Shown here: positions 38,110 to 46,553 of the stretch, in pieces
Layout of the letters: each line of letters begins with the position of its first letter
How positions within the stretch are numbered: position 1 is the first letter of the stretch
Assembly: GCA_022566735.1 (NCBI GenBank)
Contig: JADFIG010000003.1
Coordinates: 62,001 to 126,000, forward strand
Direction of reading: 5' to 3'
Source: Pseudomonadota bacterium
Lineage (GTDB): Bacteria > Pseudomonadota > Gammaproteobacteria > Burkholderiales > Burkholderiaceae_C
Length of the DNA stretch: 64,000 bases
Program-made: the position numbers and the translations under genes
Notes under the pieces: generated by a model
The model's input: only the letters and a program-made list of their open reading frames with translations
The model's database searches: none
Told to the model about the DNA's origin: nothing

Positions 38110-39969
38110 TCAGGCAGCCAGGCGCTGGGCCAGCTTGGCCTTGGTGGCGGGCATTTCGGCCGGCAGCTTGTGCGAGAGCTGGGTGAACAGTTCGTCGTGC
38201 AGCTTGAGCTCCTGCTCCCACGAGGCCTTGTCGATGCCGATGACGGACTGGAACTGCTCCTGGGTGAAATTCAGGCCGTTCCAGTTGATGTCGGCATAGG
38301 TGGGGCTCACGCCGAAAGCGTTTTCCACGCCGTGGGCCTTGCCTTGCAGGCGGCCGAGCATCCACTCCAGCACGCGCATGTTTTCGCTGTAGCCGGGCCA
38401 CACGAACTTGCCGTCGGCGCCCTTGCGGAACCAGTTCACGCAGTAGATCTTGGGCAGTTGGGCGCCCGAGGCGGCCAGCTTGCTGCCCAGGTTCAGCCAG
38501 TGCTGGAAGTAGTCGCTCATGTTGTAGCCCATGAAGGGCAGCATGGCGAAGGGGTCGCGGCGGACCACGCCCTGCGCGCCGAAGGCGGCGGCGGTGGTTT
38601 CCGAACCCATGGTGGCGGCCATGTAGACGCCTTCGGTCCAGTCACGGGCCTCGGTCACCAGCGGCACGGTGGTGGAGCGGCGGCCACCGAAGATGAAGGC
38701 GTCGATGGGCACGCCAGCGGGGTTGTCCCACTCGGGGTCGAGCGCCGGGTTGTTGGTGGCGGCCACGGTGAAGCGGGCATTGGGGTGGGCTGCCTTGGCG
38801 CCGGTTTCCTTGGCGATCTGGGGCGTCCAGTCCTTGCCTTGCCAGTCGACCAGGTGGGCGGGCAGCTCGTCGGTCATCGACTCCCACCACACGTCGCCGT
38901 CGTCGGTCAGGGCCACGTTCGTGAAGATCACGTCGCGGTCCAGCGACTTCATGCAGTTGAAGTTGGTCAGCGTGTTGGTGCCGGGGGCCACGCCGAAGTA
39001 GCCGGCTTCGGGGTTGATGGCGTAGAGCTTGCCGTCGGCCGCGGGCTTGATCCAGGCGATGTCGTCACCGATGGTGGTGACCTTCCAGCCCTTGTAGCCC
39101 TCGGGCGGGATCAGCATGGAGAAGTTGGTCTTGCCGCAGGCCGAGGGGAAGGCGGCAGCGACGTGGTACTTCTGGCCTTCGGGGTTGGTCACGCCCAGCA
39201 GCAGCATGTGCTCGGCCAGCCAGCCTTGCTCGCGGCCCATGGTGGAGGCGATGCGCAGGGCGAAGCACTTCTTGCCCAGCAACGCGTTGCCGCCATAGCC
39301 CGAGCCGTACGACCAGATTTCGCGGGTCGAGGGGTAGTGGACGATGTACTTGGTGTCCGGGTTGCACGGCCAGGCCACGTCCTGCTGACCTTCGGCCAGG
39401 GGCGCGCCCACGGTGTGCACGCAGGGCACGAACTCGCCATCGGTGCCCAGCACGTCGATCACGCCACGGCCCATGCGGGTCATGAGCTTCATGTTGACGG
39501 CGACGTAGGCGCTGTCGGAGAGCTCGACGCCGATGTGGGCGATGTTGGAGCCCAGCGGGCCCATGGAGAAGGGCACGACGTACAGGGTCCGGCCCTTCAT
39601 GGCGCCCTTGAACAGGGCTTGCTCACCGGTTTGCAGCTTGGCGCGCATCTCGGCGGGGTCGCACCAGTTGTTGGTGGGGCCGGCGTCTTCCTTGCGCTCG
39701 GAGCAGATGTAGGTGCGGTCTTCCACGCGGGCCACGTCGGACGGGTGGGTCCAGGCCAGGTAGGAGTTGGGGCGCAGCTCGGGGTTGAGCTTCTTGAAGG
39801 AGCCGGCGGCCACGAGCTGGGCGCACAGGCGGTCGTACTCCTCGGTGCTGCCATCGCACCAGACGATGTCCTTGGGCTGCAGCAGCGCGGCCATCTCGGC
39901 CACCCAGGCGATCAGCTTGGTGTTCTTGACGTAGGCAGGTGCGTTCACCTGAGCAGCGGTCGTCGACAT
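38110..39969 (-). CDS. pckG: Phosphoenolpyruvate carboxykinase (GTP)
   Basis: A 619-residue gluconeogenic enzyme converting oxaloacetate and GTP to PEP, CO2 and GDP. It is of the GTP class: the kinase-1a P-loop is [16 protein letters not shown] with the active-site cysteine of that class. Substrate residues are in [12 protein letters not shown] near 40, [15 protein letters not shown] near 90 and [15 protein letters not shown] near 220. The length is normal. GGAGC precedes the ATG. It is monocistronic with its own terminator and a 478-bp leader region with tandem repeats. Confidence 0.95.
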   Translation of the reverse strand: MSTTAAQVNAPAYVKNTKLIAWVAEMAALLQPKDIVWCDGSTEEYDRLCAQLVAAGSFKKLNPELRPNSYLAWTHPSDVARVEDRTYICSERKEDAGPTNNWCDPAEMRAKLQTGEQALFKGAMKGRTLYVVPFSMGPLGSNIAHIGVELSDSAYVAVNMKLMTRMGRGVIDVLGTDGEFVPCVHTVGAPLAEGQQDVAWPCNPDTKYIVHYPSTREIWSYGSGYGGNALLGKKCFALRIASTMGREQGWLAEHMLLLGVTNPEGQKYHVAAAFPSACGKTNFSMLIPPEGYKGWKVTTIGDDIAWIKPAADGKLYAINPEAGYFGVAPGTNTLTNFNCMKSLDRDVIFTNVALTDDGDVWWESMTDELPAHLVDWQGKDWTPQIAKETGAKAAHPNARFTVAATNNPALDPEWDNPAGVPIDAFIFGGRRSTTVPLVTEARDWTEGVYMAATMGSETTAAAFGAQGVVRRDPFAMLPFMGYNMSDYFQHWLNLGSKLAASGAQLPKIYCVNWFRKGADGKFVWPGYSENMRVLEWMLGRLQGKAHGVENAFGVSPTYADINWNGLNFTQEQFQSVIGIDKASWEQELKLHDELFTQLSHKLPAEMPATKAKLAQRLAA

Positions 39970-40061
39970 GAGGAAAGCTCCAGAAGATTGAAAAAACAGG
40001 GTCTCGACAGCGCTGCCTGGGCCCGCTCACACCGCGGTGTGGGGACGTCGTCCGAGGGGCC

Positions 40062-40109
40062 CTCTGCGGACACCTCGGCGGACACCTCGGCGGACACCTC
40101 TGCGGAAAC
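40062..40109. repeat. Four tandem 12-bp repeats in the pckG upstream region
   Basis: CTCTGCGGACAC, CTCGGCGGACAC twice, then CTCTGCGGAAAC lie head to tail about 93 bp upstream of the pckG start. The middle copies are identical and the outer ones differ at one or two bases. Repeats in a leader could be a binding array or a slippage tract. Confidence 0.85.
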
Positions 40110-40296
40110 CAGGAAACACCAGCGCTCTCGACACCCTGTCGGGGCCCTTCGGCGTCAACGCAGACTTCGGCGCAAACGCAGTCTTCGGCAGACTTCGACG
40201 GGAACCTTGTATTTTAATCCAGCCGGCCCCGCTTCGGCTGCCCCCTTGTCCGCGGGGCAACCCGGGCTCCGCGGCCGCCCCCGCGAGAACAGCGTC

Positions 40297-40334
40297 ACGA
40301 ACGTTCGTTTTTTCGGGCCTTGCCAAGATCTTGG
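40297..40334. promoter_or_regulatory. Two perfect 12-bp palindromes: operator candidates
   Basis: ACGAACGTTCGT (40297-40308, followed by a T run) and CCAAGATCTTGG (40323-40334) lie 14 bp apart upstream of the transporter genes. Each is fully self-complementary. The first resembles TetR-family operator half-sites. TGGTACAACT follows the second and could be an extended -10 region. Regulator unknown. Confidence 0.45.
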
Positions 40335-40447
40335 TACAACTGCGGGTCAGCCACAGCAAGCGCTGCACGGCCGCGGCGGCACACTGAGGCCTCGGCCAGC
40401 ACCGCCCTTTCGGCCCGTTTCCGGGCCTGTTTTCACCCCGACCCGAC

Positions 40448-41317
40448 ATGCCCGCATCCCCGCGCCGCACCGTGGCCCAGCCCACCCGACGTCACGTCCT
40501 CCAGTTGGCCTCGGCCCTGGCCGCACCCGCCCTGACCTGGCCGACCTGGGCCGCCCCGCGGCTGTCACCGCGCGCCGATGCCCCCGAGGTCGGCGTGGAC
40601 CCGGCACTGGTGGCCTCGGGGCTGACCGAGCGCTGGTCACAGGCCATGCGGCGCGACATGGGCTGGTCCGCGCGCTGGCGCCCCCTGCCCTCGGGCGCCC
40701 TGCTGTTGCAGATGGAGCAGGGCGAGGTGGACCTGGGCATCTACCTCAGCCACCCGCAGGCCAGCCGGCTGGCACAGCAGGGCCTGATCCACGACCAGCA
40801 CCCGCTGGCGCGCACCGATGTGCTGCTGGTCGGCCCGGCCCAGGACCTCGCCGGCATCCGGGCCGAGCGCGACCCGGCCCTGGCCTTGCGCCAGGTGCTG
40901 GTCGCCCACGCCGCAGGCGCGGCCCTGTGGCAAGCCCCGCCGCCCGCCTCGGCGCTGGCCGCGCTGCTGGAGCGGCTGCTGGCGGGCGCGGGTGTCCAGC
41001 CAGGCGCGAGCGCGGGCCCGCTCGCCGGCATGGCCTCGGCGCCTGCTGCGCGGGGCAAGCCGCCCGCAGACATCCCCTACCGGCTGCTGACCCGGGCCGA
41101 ATGGCTGGCGGCACCGCCTGCGCGCGGCCAGGCCGCCCCCCGCGTCTGGCTGCAGGGCGGGCCCGACCAGCGCCTGCTGAGCCTGGACTGCACGCTGGCC
41201 CGCCCCTTCCGCGCCAAGCACCCCGGCGCGCGCCTGCTGGTGCAATGGCTGCAAGGCCCGCTGGCCCGCCAGGCGGTGGCCGCCAGTGCGCCGGGCTGGC
41301 AGCCGCTGCAGGGGTGA
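40448..41317 (+). CDS. Tungstate/molybdate-type ABC transporter substrate-binding protein
   Basis: A 289-residue exported binding protein. A twin-arginine-like start (TRRHVLQLASALAAPALT) suggests Tat or Sec export. The mature part follows the TupA-like oxyanion binding pattern: an opening strand EVGVDPALVASGLTERW, then GALLLQMEQGEVDLGIYLSH, DVLLVGPAQDLAGIRAERD and a closing segment near VWLQGGPDQRLL. It lies 6 bp before the permease gene. TupA, ModA and WtpA are hard to separate without alignment, so the ligand is tungstate or molybdate at best inference. The MOSC gene nearby supports molybdenum use. Confidence 0.65.
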   Translation: MPASPRRTVAQPTRRHVLQLASALAAPALTWPTWAAPRLSPRADAPEVGVDPALVASGLTERWSQAMRRDMGWSARWRPLPSGALLLQMEQGEVDLGIYLSHPQASRLAQQGLIHDQHPLARTDVLLVGPAQDLAGIRAERDPALALRQVLVAHAAGAALWQAPPPASALAALLERLLAGAGVQPGASAGPLAGMASAPAARGKPPADIPYRLLTRAEWLAAPPARGQAAPRVWLQGGPDQRLLSLDCTLARPFRAKHPGARLLVQWLQGPLARQAVAASAPGWQPLQG

Positions 41318-41323
41318 GGCGCG

Positions 41324-42049
41324 GTGTCCGCAGCGGACATCCAGGCCATCGGGCTGAGCCTGCGGGTGGCCGTCCTGACGGTGCTGATCGCCACGCCGGT
41401 GTCGGTGGTGCTGGCCTCGCTGATGGCGCGCACGCACTGGCACGGCAAGTGGCTGCTGGACACGCTCATCCTGCTGCCCATGGGCTTGCCGCCGGCGGTC
41501 ATCGGTTTCGCGCTGCTGGTCGGGCTGGGCGCCGAGGGCGCGCTGGGGGCCTGGCTGCAGGCCTCGCTGGGCTGGCACCTGTCGTTCTACCCGAGCGGCG
41601 CGGTGCTGGCCGCCTGCCTGATGACGGTGCCCCTGATGGTGCGCCTGCTGCGCCCGGCCTTCGAGGCCACCGACCCGATGCTGCTGCCGGTGGCCCGCTC
41701 GCTGGGGGCCTCGCGCTGGCAGGCCTGGCGCACGGTCAGCCTGCCGATGGCCGCCCCGGCCGTGGCCTCGGCGATGGCGCTGGGGTTGGCCGCGGCCTGG
41801 GGCGAATCGGGGGCCACGCTGGTGCTGGCGGCGGCCCTGCAGGGCCCGGCGGCGACCGAGCCCACGGCCCCGGTGGCCCTGGTGCGGGCGCTGCAGCAAC
41901 CGGGCGGCATGGCCACGGCCTGGCACCTGGCCGGGGCATCGCTGGGTGTGGCGCTGCTGGCCGTGGCCGCCAGCGAGTGGGCGCGCGCACGCTGGCGCCG
42001 GATCTGGCAGACGCGGCTGCAGCAGCCCGCCGCGGCGCTGCGCCCCTGA
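41324..42049 (+). CDS. ABC transporter permease (ModB/TupB-like)
   Basis: A 241-residue inner-membrane permease with about five to six membrane helices (for example SLRVAVLTVLIATPVSVVLA and LLDTLILLPMGLPPAVIGFA). The cytoplasmic coupling loop is ARSLGASRWQAWRTVSLPMA, the EAA motif that contacts the ATPase. The start is a GTG at 41324, 6 bp after the binding-protein gene. It fits the oxyanion permease family of ModB/TupB. With the intact EAA loop it should work only with a competent ATPase; the one encoded next is degenerate. Confidence 0.8.
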   Translation: MSAADIQAIGLSLRVAVLTVLIATPVSVVLASLMARTHWHGKWLLDTLILLPMGLPPAVIGFALLVGLGAEGALGAWLQASLGWHLSFYPSGAVLAACLMTVPLMVRLLRPAFEATDPMLLPVARSLGASRWQAWRTVSLPMAAPAVASAMALGLAAAWGESGATLVLAAALQGPAATEPTAPVALVRALQQPGGMATAWHLAGASLGVALLAVAASEWARARWRRIWQTRLQQPAAALRP

Positions 42050-42078
42050 GCCAGCCCGGTTCCTGACACCCCATCGGC

Positions 42079-43254
42079 ATGAGCACCCCACCCCTGCCCC
42101 GGGCCCTGAGCGTCGAGTTGCACGTGCGCCAGCCCGGTCTGGACGTGCGGGCGCAGTTCCGAGCGCCGCCCGGCCGCGTTTGCGCCATCGTCGGGCGCCA
42201 GGGTGCAGGCAAGAGCGCCTTGCTGAAGGCCGCCGCCGGCCTGGCTCCGGCCCTGAGCGGGCGGGTGGCCCTGGGGCCGGACGTGCTCTACGACGTCAAG
42301 GCCGGCGAGCCCTCGTCGGGCATCGACCTGCCGCCCCACGCCCGCCGCCTGAGCTGGCTGGACGCGCAAGCCCACGTCTTCCCCCACCTCGATGTGCGCG
42401 GCAACCTGCTCTACGGCCGGCGCGTGCTGGGCCGCTTGTGGTCGCAGCAGCTCGGGCCGGAGCCCGCCGCCATCAGCCACTGGCTGGGTCTGGACAGCCT
42501 GCTGCGCCTGCGTGCCGAGGCCCTGGGCCCGGCCCAACGGGTGCGCGTGGCCTTGGGCCGCGCCCTGGCCGCCCAGCCCCACGCCCTGCTGCTGGACAAC
42601 CCGCTGGGCGGCGTGCCCGAGCACGAACGCGAGGAGCTGCTGGCCGTGCTGGCCAAGGTGCCCACGCGTTTCCGGCTGCCGGTGGTGCTGGTGTCGCCGC
42701 GCATGAACGAGGTCATCCGCATGGCCGACGAGGTCGTCATCCTGCACGAGGGCCGCATGGCCAGCGCGGGTCCGACGGCGCAGATCCTGTCGGACGTGTC
42801 GCTGTCGACCTTCCTCGAAGGCGTGCATGCCGGCAGCGTGCTGGAGGGCGAGGTCACGCGCCACGACATCGAATGGCTGCTCAGCGAGGTGGATGTCGGC
42901 GGCCAGCGCGTGACGGTGCCGGCCACCCTGCATGGCGTGGGCAGCAAGGTGCGGCTGAAGGTGCGCGCCCGCGACATCGCCCTGCACCGCGAGGTGCCCG
43001 TCGACACCAGCACCAGCAACCACCTGCATGGCCGCATCACCCAGGTGATGCTGGCCGGCGAGCATGGCACCTATGGCGCGGTGGGCGTGGCGCTGTCGCC
43101 GCAGCTCGATGCGGCCGGCCTGCTGGTGCGCCCGGGCCAGCCGCTGTGGGCGCTGCTGACGCGCAAGGCCATCCAGCAGATGGGCTGGGCGCCCGGCCAG
43201 CCTTGCGTGGTCGGCTTCAAGGCCATGGCCACGGCGGTGTCGCCCTGGCGTTGA
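42079..43254 (+). CDS. Degenerate ModC-like ABC transporter ATPase
   Basis: A 391-residue protein with the ModC plan: nucleotide-binding domain (1-240) and a C-terminal TOBE region (about 260-390). Walker A is intact (GRQGAGKS, 39-46). Other motifs are eroded. The ABC signature LSGG is LGPA (149-152), the Walker B glutamate is Asn174 in LLLDNPLGG, the H-loop histidine is Pro207 in VSPRMNE, and the Q-loop Gln is displaced in WLDAQAHVFPHL. Any one of these usually abolishes turnover. The frame is open and full length, so it is under some selection. It may have a regulatory or structural role, or depend on another ATPase. Confidence 0.75.
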   Translation: MSTPPLPRALSVELHVRQPGLDVRAQFRAPPGRVCAIVGRQGAGKSALLKAAAGLAPALSGRVALGPDVLYDVKAGEPSSGIDLPPHARRLSWLDAQAHVFPHLDVRGNLLYGRRVLGRLWSQQLGPEPAAISHWLGLDSLLRLRAEALGPAQRVRVALGRALAAQPHALLLDNPLGGVPEHEREELLAVLAKVPTRFRLPVVLVSPRMNEVIRMADEVVILHEGRMASAGPTAQILSDVSLSTFLEGVHAGSVLEGEVTRHDIEWLLSEVDVGGQRVTVPATLHGVGSKVRLKVRARDIALHREVPVDTSTSNHLHGRITQVMLAGEHGTYGAVGVALSPQLDAAGLLVRPGQPLWALLTRKAIQQMGWAPGQPCVVGFKAMATAVSPWR

Positions 43255-43323
43255 CCGCCGCGGCGCGTGCGCTGCGCTATCGTGGGGGCTTGTCCCAAGC
43301 TCACCTGCCCCGCGCGCCCGACC

Positions 43324-43953
43324 ATGGCTTCTGAACCCTCCGCCACCGCTCCCACCCTTGCCCCCTGCCGCGTGCTGTCGGTCAACGTGGCCCAGGCCAC
43401 GCCCATGGAGATCCAGGGGCGGCGCATCCTCACCGGCATCGGCAAGCAGCCGGTCAGCACGCTGGCGCAGCCCGAGCGCATCGCGGTGCGCGCCCTCGGC
43501 CTGGCCGGCGACGAGCAGGCCGACCTCAGCGTGCATGGCGGCCTCCACAAGGCGGTCTACGCCTACCCGCACACCCACTACGCGTTCTGGCAGACGGTGC
43601 GCGCGCAGGCAGGCCTGCAGGGCTGGCACGACGAGATGCCCCACGGCATGCTGGGCGAGAACCTCACGCTCACCGGCCTGCTGGAGGCCGACGCCCACAT
43701 CGGCGATGTGCTGCGTTTTCCCGACTGCGTGCTGGCCATCAGCGAGCCCCGCCGTCCTTGCTACAAGCTGGAGGCGCGGCTGGGCTTCAGGCACGCGATC
43801 AAGATGATGGCGCAGTCGGGCTACTGCGGCTTCTACCTCTCGGTGCGCACGCCGGGCACCCTGGCTGCGGGGGATGTGTTCGAGGTCGAGCCCGGCCCGC
43901 GCGAGGTCAGCATCCGCGAGCTGTTCCTGTCCAGGATGCGCAAGGACGCCTGA
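43324..43953 (+). CDS. MOSC domain protein (YiiM-like)
   Basis: A 209-residue cytoplasmic protein with a single MOSC domain, the C-terminal sulfur-carrier fold of Mo cofactor sulfurases. Seen motifs are RVLSVNVAQATPMEI at the start, ALGLAGDEQADLSVHGGLHK with the HGG near residue 75, and the conserved cysteine in EPRRPCYKLEARLG. YiiM proteins with this pattern detoxify N-hydroxylated bases with Mo cofactor. The neighbouring oxyanion transporter fits molybdenum use. The ATG at 43324 is 70 bp past the ATPase gene. Confidence 0.8.
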   Translation: MASEPSATAPTLAPCRVLSVNVAQATPMEIQGRRILTGIGKQPVSTLAQPERIAVRALGLAGDEQADLSVHGGLHKAVYAYPHTHYAFWQTVRAQAGLQGWHDEMPHGMLGENLTLTGLLEADAHIGDVLRFPDCVLAISEPRRPCYKLEARLGFRHAIKMMAQSGYCGFYLSVRTPGTLAAGDVFEVEPGPREVSIRELFLSRMRKDA

Positions 43954-43990
43954 CAGGCCAGGCCTGGCGCCAAGACCTCGTGCGGCGGAC

Positions 43991-44326
43991 TCAGTCCTCG
44001 TCGGCCCAGCGCGGCAGCTGCCGCTTGAACTCGTCGAGCCACTGGCGCACGGCTGCGCTGCTGTCGAGCGAGCTGCGCGTCCACTCGGGGCGCTGCGAAG
44101 GCCGCTGGACCCGTGCCGCGTCGATGGCCGGCTTGCCGCCTGCCGGCGCCAGTTGCAGCTCGATGACGGGCAGGCCCTTGAGCGTCCAGCGCGAAGGGCC
44201 GCCGCCACTGCTCTCCTGCAGCCTCAGCTCGCGCAACTGACGCCGCAGCTGCACCAGGGCCTCGTCAGCCTTGAAGGGCGGCAGGGCGAAGAAGCCGCCG
44301 GTGTCATCGCCCATGTCATCGCTCAT
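43991..44326 (-). CDS. Hypothetical protein
   Basis: A 111-residue protein starting MSDDMGDDTGGFFALPPFKA with a very good ribosome site (CAGGAG, spacer 7) before the ATG at 44326. A helix KADEALVQLRRQLRELRLQE and a tail SAAVRQWLDEFKRQLPRWAD flank a beta-like middle (GLPVIELQLAPAGGKP). No membrane segment or recognised domain. It follows the 5'-nucleotidase gene with a short gap on the same strand and is probably cotranscribed. Confidence 0.6.
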   Translation of the reverse strand: MSDDMGDDTGGFFALPPFKADEALVQLRRQLRELRLQESSGGGPSRWTLKGLPVIELQLAPAGGKPAIDAARVQRPSQRPEWTRSSLDSSAAVRQWLDEFKRQLPRWADED

Positions 44327-44340
44327 GCCGCAGCTCCTGT

Positions 44341-45258
44341 TCACGCGTTGCTGACGCCCGCGGCCACGTGCCCGGCCGGCACATGGGGCGCGGCGTTGTC
44401 GACATGGCCGGTCTGGTCATCGAAGAAGAAATCGGGTTCGAACTCGCGCAGGAACTCGCCCTTGGGCAGGCCACCGAGGAACAAGGCCTCATCGACCTCG
44501 ATGCCCCAGTCCATCAGGGTGCGGATGGCGCGCTCGTGGGCCGGCGCACCGCGCGCCGTGACCAGGGCCGTGCGCAGGCGCATGGGCGTGGCCCCCGGCA
44601 CCCGGGTGGACTGGCGCAGGTCGTGCAAGGCCTGCAGCAAGGGCTTGAACGGCCCGTCGGGCAGGGGCTTGCGGGCCCGCGCGATCTCGTGGTGCTGGAA
44701 GGCATCGAGCCCGCCTTGCTGGTAGATGCGCTCGGCCTCGTCGGAGAACAGCACGGCGTCGCCGTCGAAGGCGATGCGCACCTCGTCGGGGTGGGCGTCG
44801 CCGGCGCGCGCGGCATGGGGCAGCACGCGCGCGGCCGGCACGCCCGCGGCCAGGGCCTGGCGCACATCGGCCTCGTTGGCCGACAGGAAGAGGTGGGCCT
44901 GCAGCGGCCGCAGGTAACGCCAGGGGCTGCGCCCGCGGGTGAACACGCCGCGCTCGATCACCAGGCCATGGTGCGAGACCGAGCGGAACACGCGCAAGCC
45001 CGAGGCCGGGTCGTTGCGAGACAGGATGACCACCTCCACCCGCGCCTGGTGCGGGGCCTCGGGCGGGTTGAAGGCCAGCAGCTTGCGCACCAGCGAGAAA
45101 GCCACGCCGGGCTTGGCGGGCACCTCGATGCGGTCGAGCTGCAGGTCCATGTAGGCGCGGTCGTCGGCGCCTTCGAACAGGCGGTTTTCCTCTTCGAAGT
45201 CGAAGAGCGCGCGGGAAGAGATGGCCACCACCAGGCGGCCGTCGAGGCTGGCAGGCAT
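44341..45258 (-). CDS. 5'-nucleotidase (PF06189 family)
   Basis: A 305-residue cytoplasmic nucleotidase releasing phosphate from nucleoside 5'-monophosphates. The family start is visible as RLVVAISSRALFDFEEENRL, followed by EVVILSRNDPASGLRVFRS, AFDGDAVLFSDEAERIYQQ and EALFLGGLPKGEFLREFEPD, with FFFDDQTGHV at the end. The HAD-type Asp nucleophile pattern is in the AFDGDAVLF segment. The ATG at 45258 gives the expected N-terminus; a GGG-rich stretch rather than a clear ribosome site precedes it. An alternative ATG lies at 45276. Upstream neighbour is the AAA ATPase gene. Confidence 0.8.
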   Translation of the reverse strand: MPASLDGRLVVAISSRALFDFEEENRLFEGADDRAYMDLQLDRIEVPAKPGVAFSLVRKLLAFNPPEAPHQARVEVVILSRNDPASGLRVFRSVSHHGLVIERGVFTRGRSPWRYLRPLQAHLFLSANEADVRQALAAGVPAARVLPHAARAGDAHPDEVRIAFDGDAVLFSDEAERIYQQGGLDAFQHHEIARARKPLPDGPFKPLLQALHDLRQSTRVPGATPMRLRTALVTARGAPAHERAIRTLMDWGIEVDEALFLGGLPKGEFLREFEPDFFFDDQTGHVDNAAPHVPAGHVAAGVSNA

Positions 45259-45327
45259 GGCCCGAGTATGGCCCATGCCCGGCGGCTTCAGGGCCCCGCG
45301 CTCAAGGCACCACGCCAAGCACCACGC

Positions 45328-46368
45328 TCACTGCACGAAACCGATGGGCGCGCGCCGGGGGGCCCCGTCGGGCAGGTCGCGCTCCTCCAGCGCACCGCGG
45401 CCATCGAGCTTGGCGTTGCCGAAGGCCGTCATCAGCGCGCGGCGCATCTCCCGCGGGGCCAGCCTGCCCAAGGCGCCCAGCACCGCCTCGGACAGCTCCG
45501 GCTCGAAGCGCCGCCCCCAGTCGTGCTCGGCGCGGATGCCGCGGTAGAGCTTGGCCGCGATCTGGCGGGAGGCGGCTTCGTCGGGTACCCCGATCTCGAA
45601 CACGTTGACGCGGTTGAGGATGGGGTCGGGGATGCCACGGGCATCGTTGGCCGTGGCCACCCAGATCACCTGGCTGGCGTCGATGGGCACCTCGGCGAAC
45701 TCGTCGATGAACTCGCCCGCGGTGTCGTGCTCCAGCAGGCTGTAGAGCGAGCCCAGCGGGTCGTAGGCGTGCTCGCCACCGGACTTGTCGATCTCGTCGA
45801 CCACCATCACGGGGTTGGCGTACTGGCCATCGACCAGGGTCTCGAAGACCTTGCCGGGGCGCGCGCCCTTCCACTGCGAACTGGCCCCCGAGAGCACCCA
45901 GCCCGCCGTCATCGAACTCATGGAAACGAAACCCATGCCCGTGCCCAGCAGCTGCGCCACCTCGCGGGCGAAATGGGTCTTGCCCACGCCGGGCGGGCCC
46001 AGCAGCAGCATGGGGGTGAGCTCCAGCGCGTCTCGGCTGTCGGCGCACAGGGCCAGCTGGCGCTTGAGGTCATCGAGCACCTCGTGGAAGTTGGGCAGCT
46101 CGTCGTAGAGGTGCGCCATGGCCGGCAGGCCCGAGGGCTTGACCTGGAAGCGCTCCGGCCCCTTCTCCAGCATGCGCTCGTAGGTCGCACGCAAGGACTC
46201 GTGCTCGCGCGAGGGCAGCTTGCCCAGGCGCCGCTCGACCTCGTCGAGGCGGTAGACATGGCGCATGTGCGCGATCGGGATGCGACCCGCGTGCCGCGCC
46301 CCCGTCCCGGTGTCCGCGCCCTCCCAGCCATCCCGGCTCACCGGGACCAGATCGGTACAAGCACTCAT
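45328..46368 (-). CDS. Lon/ClpX-like AAA+ ATPase without a protease domain
   Basis: A 346-residue AAA+ protein. Walker A GPPGVGKT is at 124-131, Walker B is VMVVDEIDK, sensor 1 is WVATANDARGIP and LNRVNVFEIGVPDEAASRQI follows as in Lon. The N-terminal 115 residues contain EVERRLGKLPSREHESLRAT and a helix HEVLDDLKRQLALC, like the Lon linker. The Lon Ser-Lys protease domain is absent, as is a ClpX zinc domain. It may be an unfoldase or a regulator. GGAGGGCTGAG precedes the ATG at 46368. It is divergent from the histidine kinase gene. Substrate unknown. Confidence 0.75.
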   Translation of the reverse strand: MSACTDLVPVSRDGWEGADTGTGARHAGRIPIAHMRHVYRLDEVERRLGKLPSREHESLRATYERMLEKGPERFQVKPSGLPAMAHLYDELPNFHEVLDDLKRQLALCADSRDALELTPMLLLGPPGVGKTHFAREVAQLLGTGMGFVSMSSMTAGWVLSGASSQWKGARPGKVFETLVDGQYANPVMVVDEIDKSGGEHAYDPLGSLYSLLEHDTAGEFIDEFAEVPIDASQVIWVATANDARGIPDPILNRVNVFEIGVPDEAASRQIAAKLYRGIRAEHDWGRRFEPELSEAVLGALGRLAPREMRRALMTAFGNAKLDGRGALEERDLPDGAPRRAPIGFVQ

Positions 46369-46553
46369 CTCAGCCCTCCATGCCAGGCCACTGCGTTCCA
46401 TGATTGCAGCAAAGCCCGCCCGTCGTGAGCCCCGAAACAAGGGGCACAGTGGCAGTCATATCACCGCATGCCGCAGCGGCCAAGGCGGAGAGCACGGGGG
46501 CTTCACCGAAGGGTGCGCACAATGTCGCACTGCCCTGCCCTCCCATCCCGCCG

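Larger units (their letters stand above)
39970..40447. other. Long intergenic region between pckG and the oxyanion ABC transporter
   Basis: 478 bp between divergent genes. I see no convincing gene on either strand. It contains the four 12-bp repeats at 40062-40109, imperfect related GCAGACTTCGGC copies at 40159-40200, and two 12-bp perfect palindromes at 40297-40308 and 40323-40334. It should hold promoters for both pckG and the transporter. Confidence 0.6.

Noticed and set aside
40062-40109. A CRISPR array
   Set aside because: The 12-bp units are contiguous without spacers, and no cas genes are present.
40027-40485. A 152-codon minus-strand frame upstream of pckG
   Set aside because: It consists of repeat-derived Arg/Gly-rich sequence, lacks a ribosome site and overlaps the transporter start.
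37948-42066. A 1372-codon plus-strand frame covering pckG antisense and part of the transporter genes
   Set aside because: It runs antisense through pckG, whose motifs are secure, and reads the transporter in the wrong frame.
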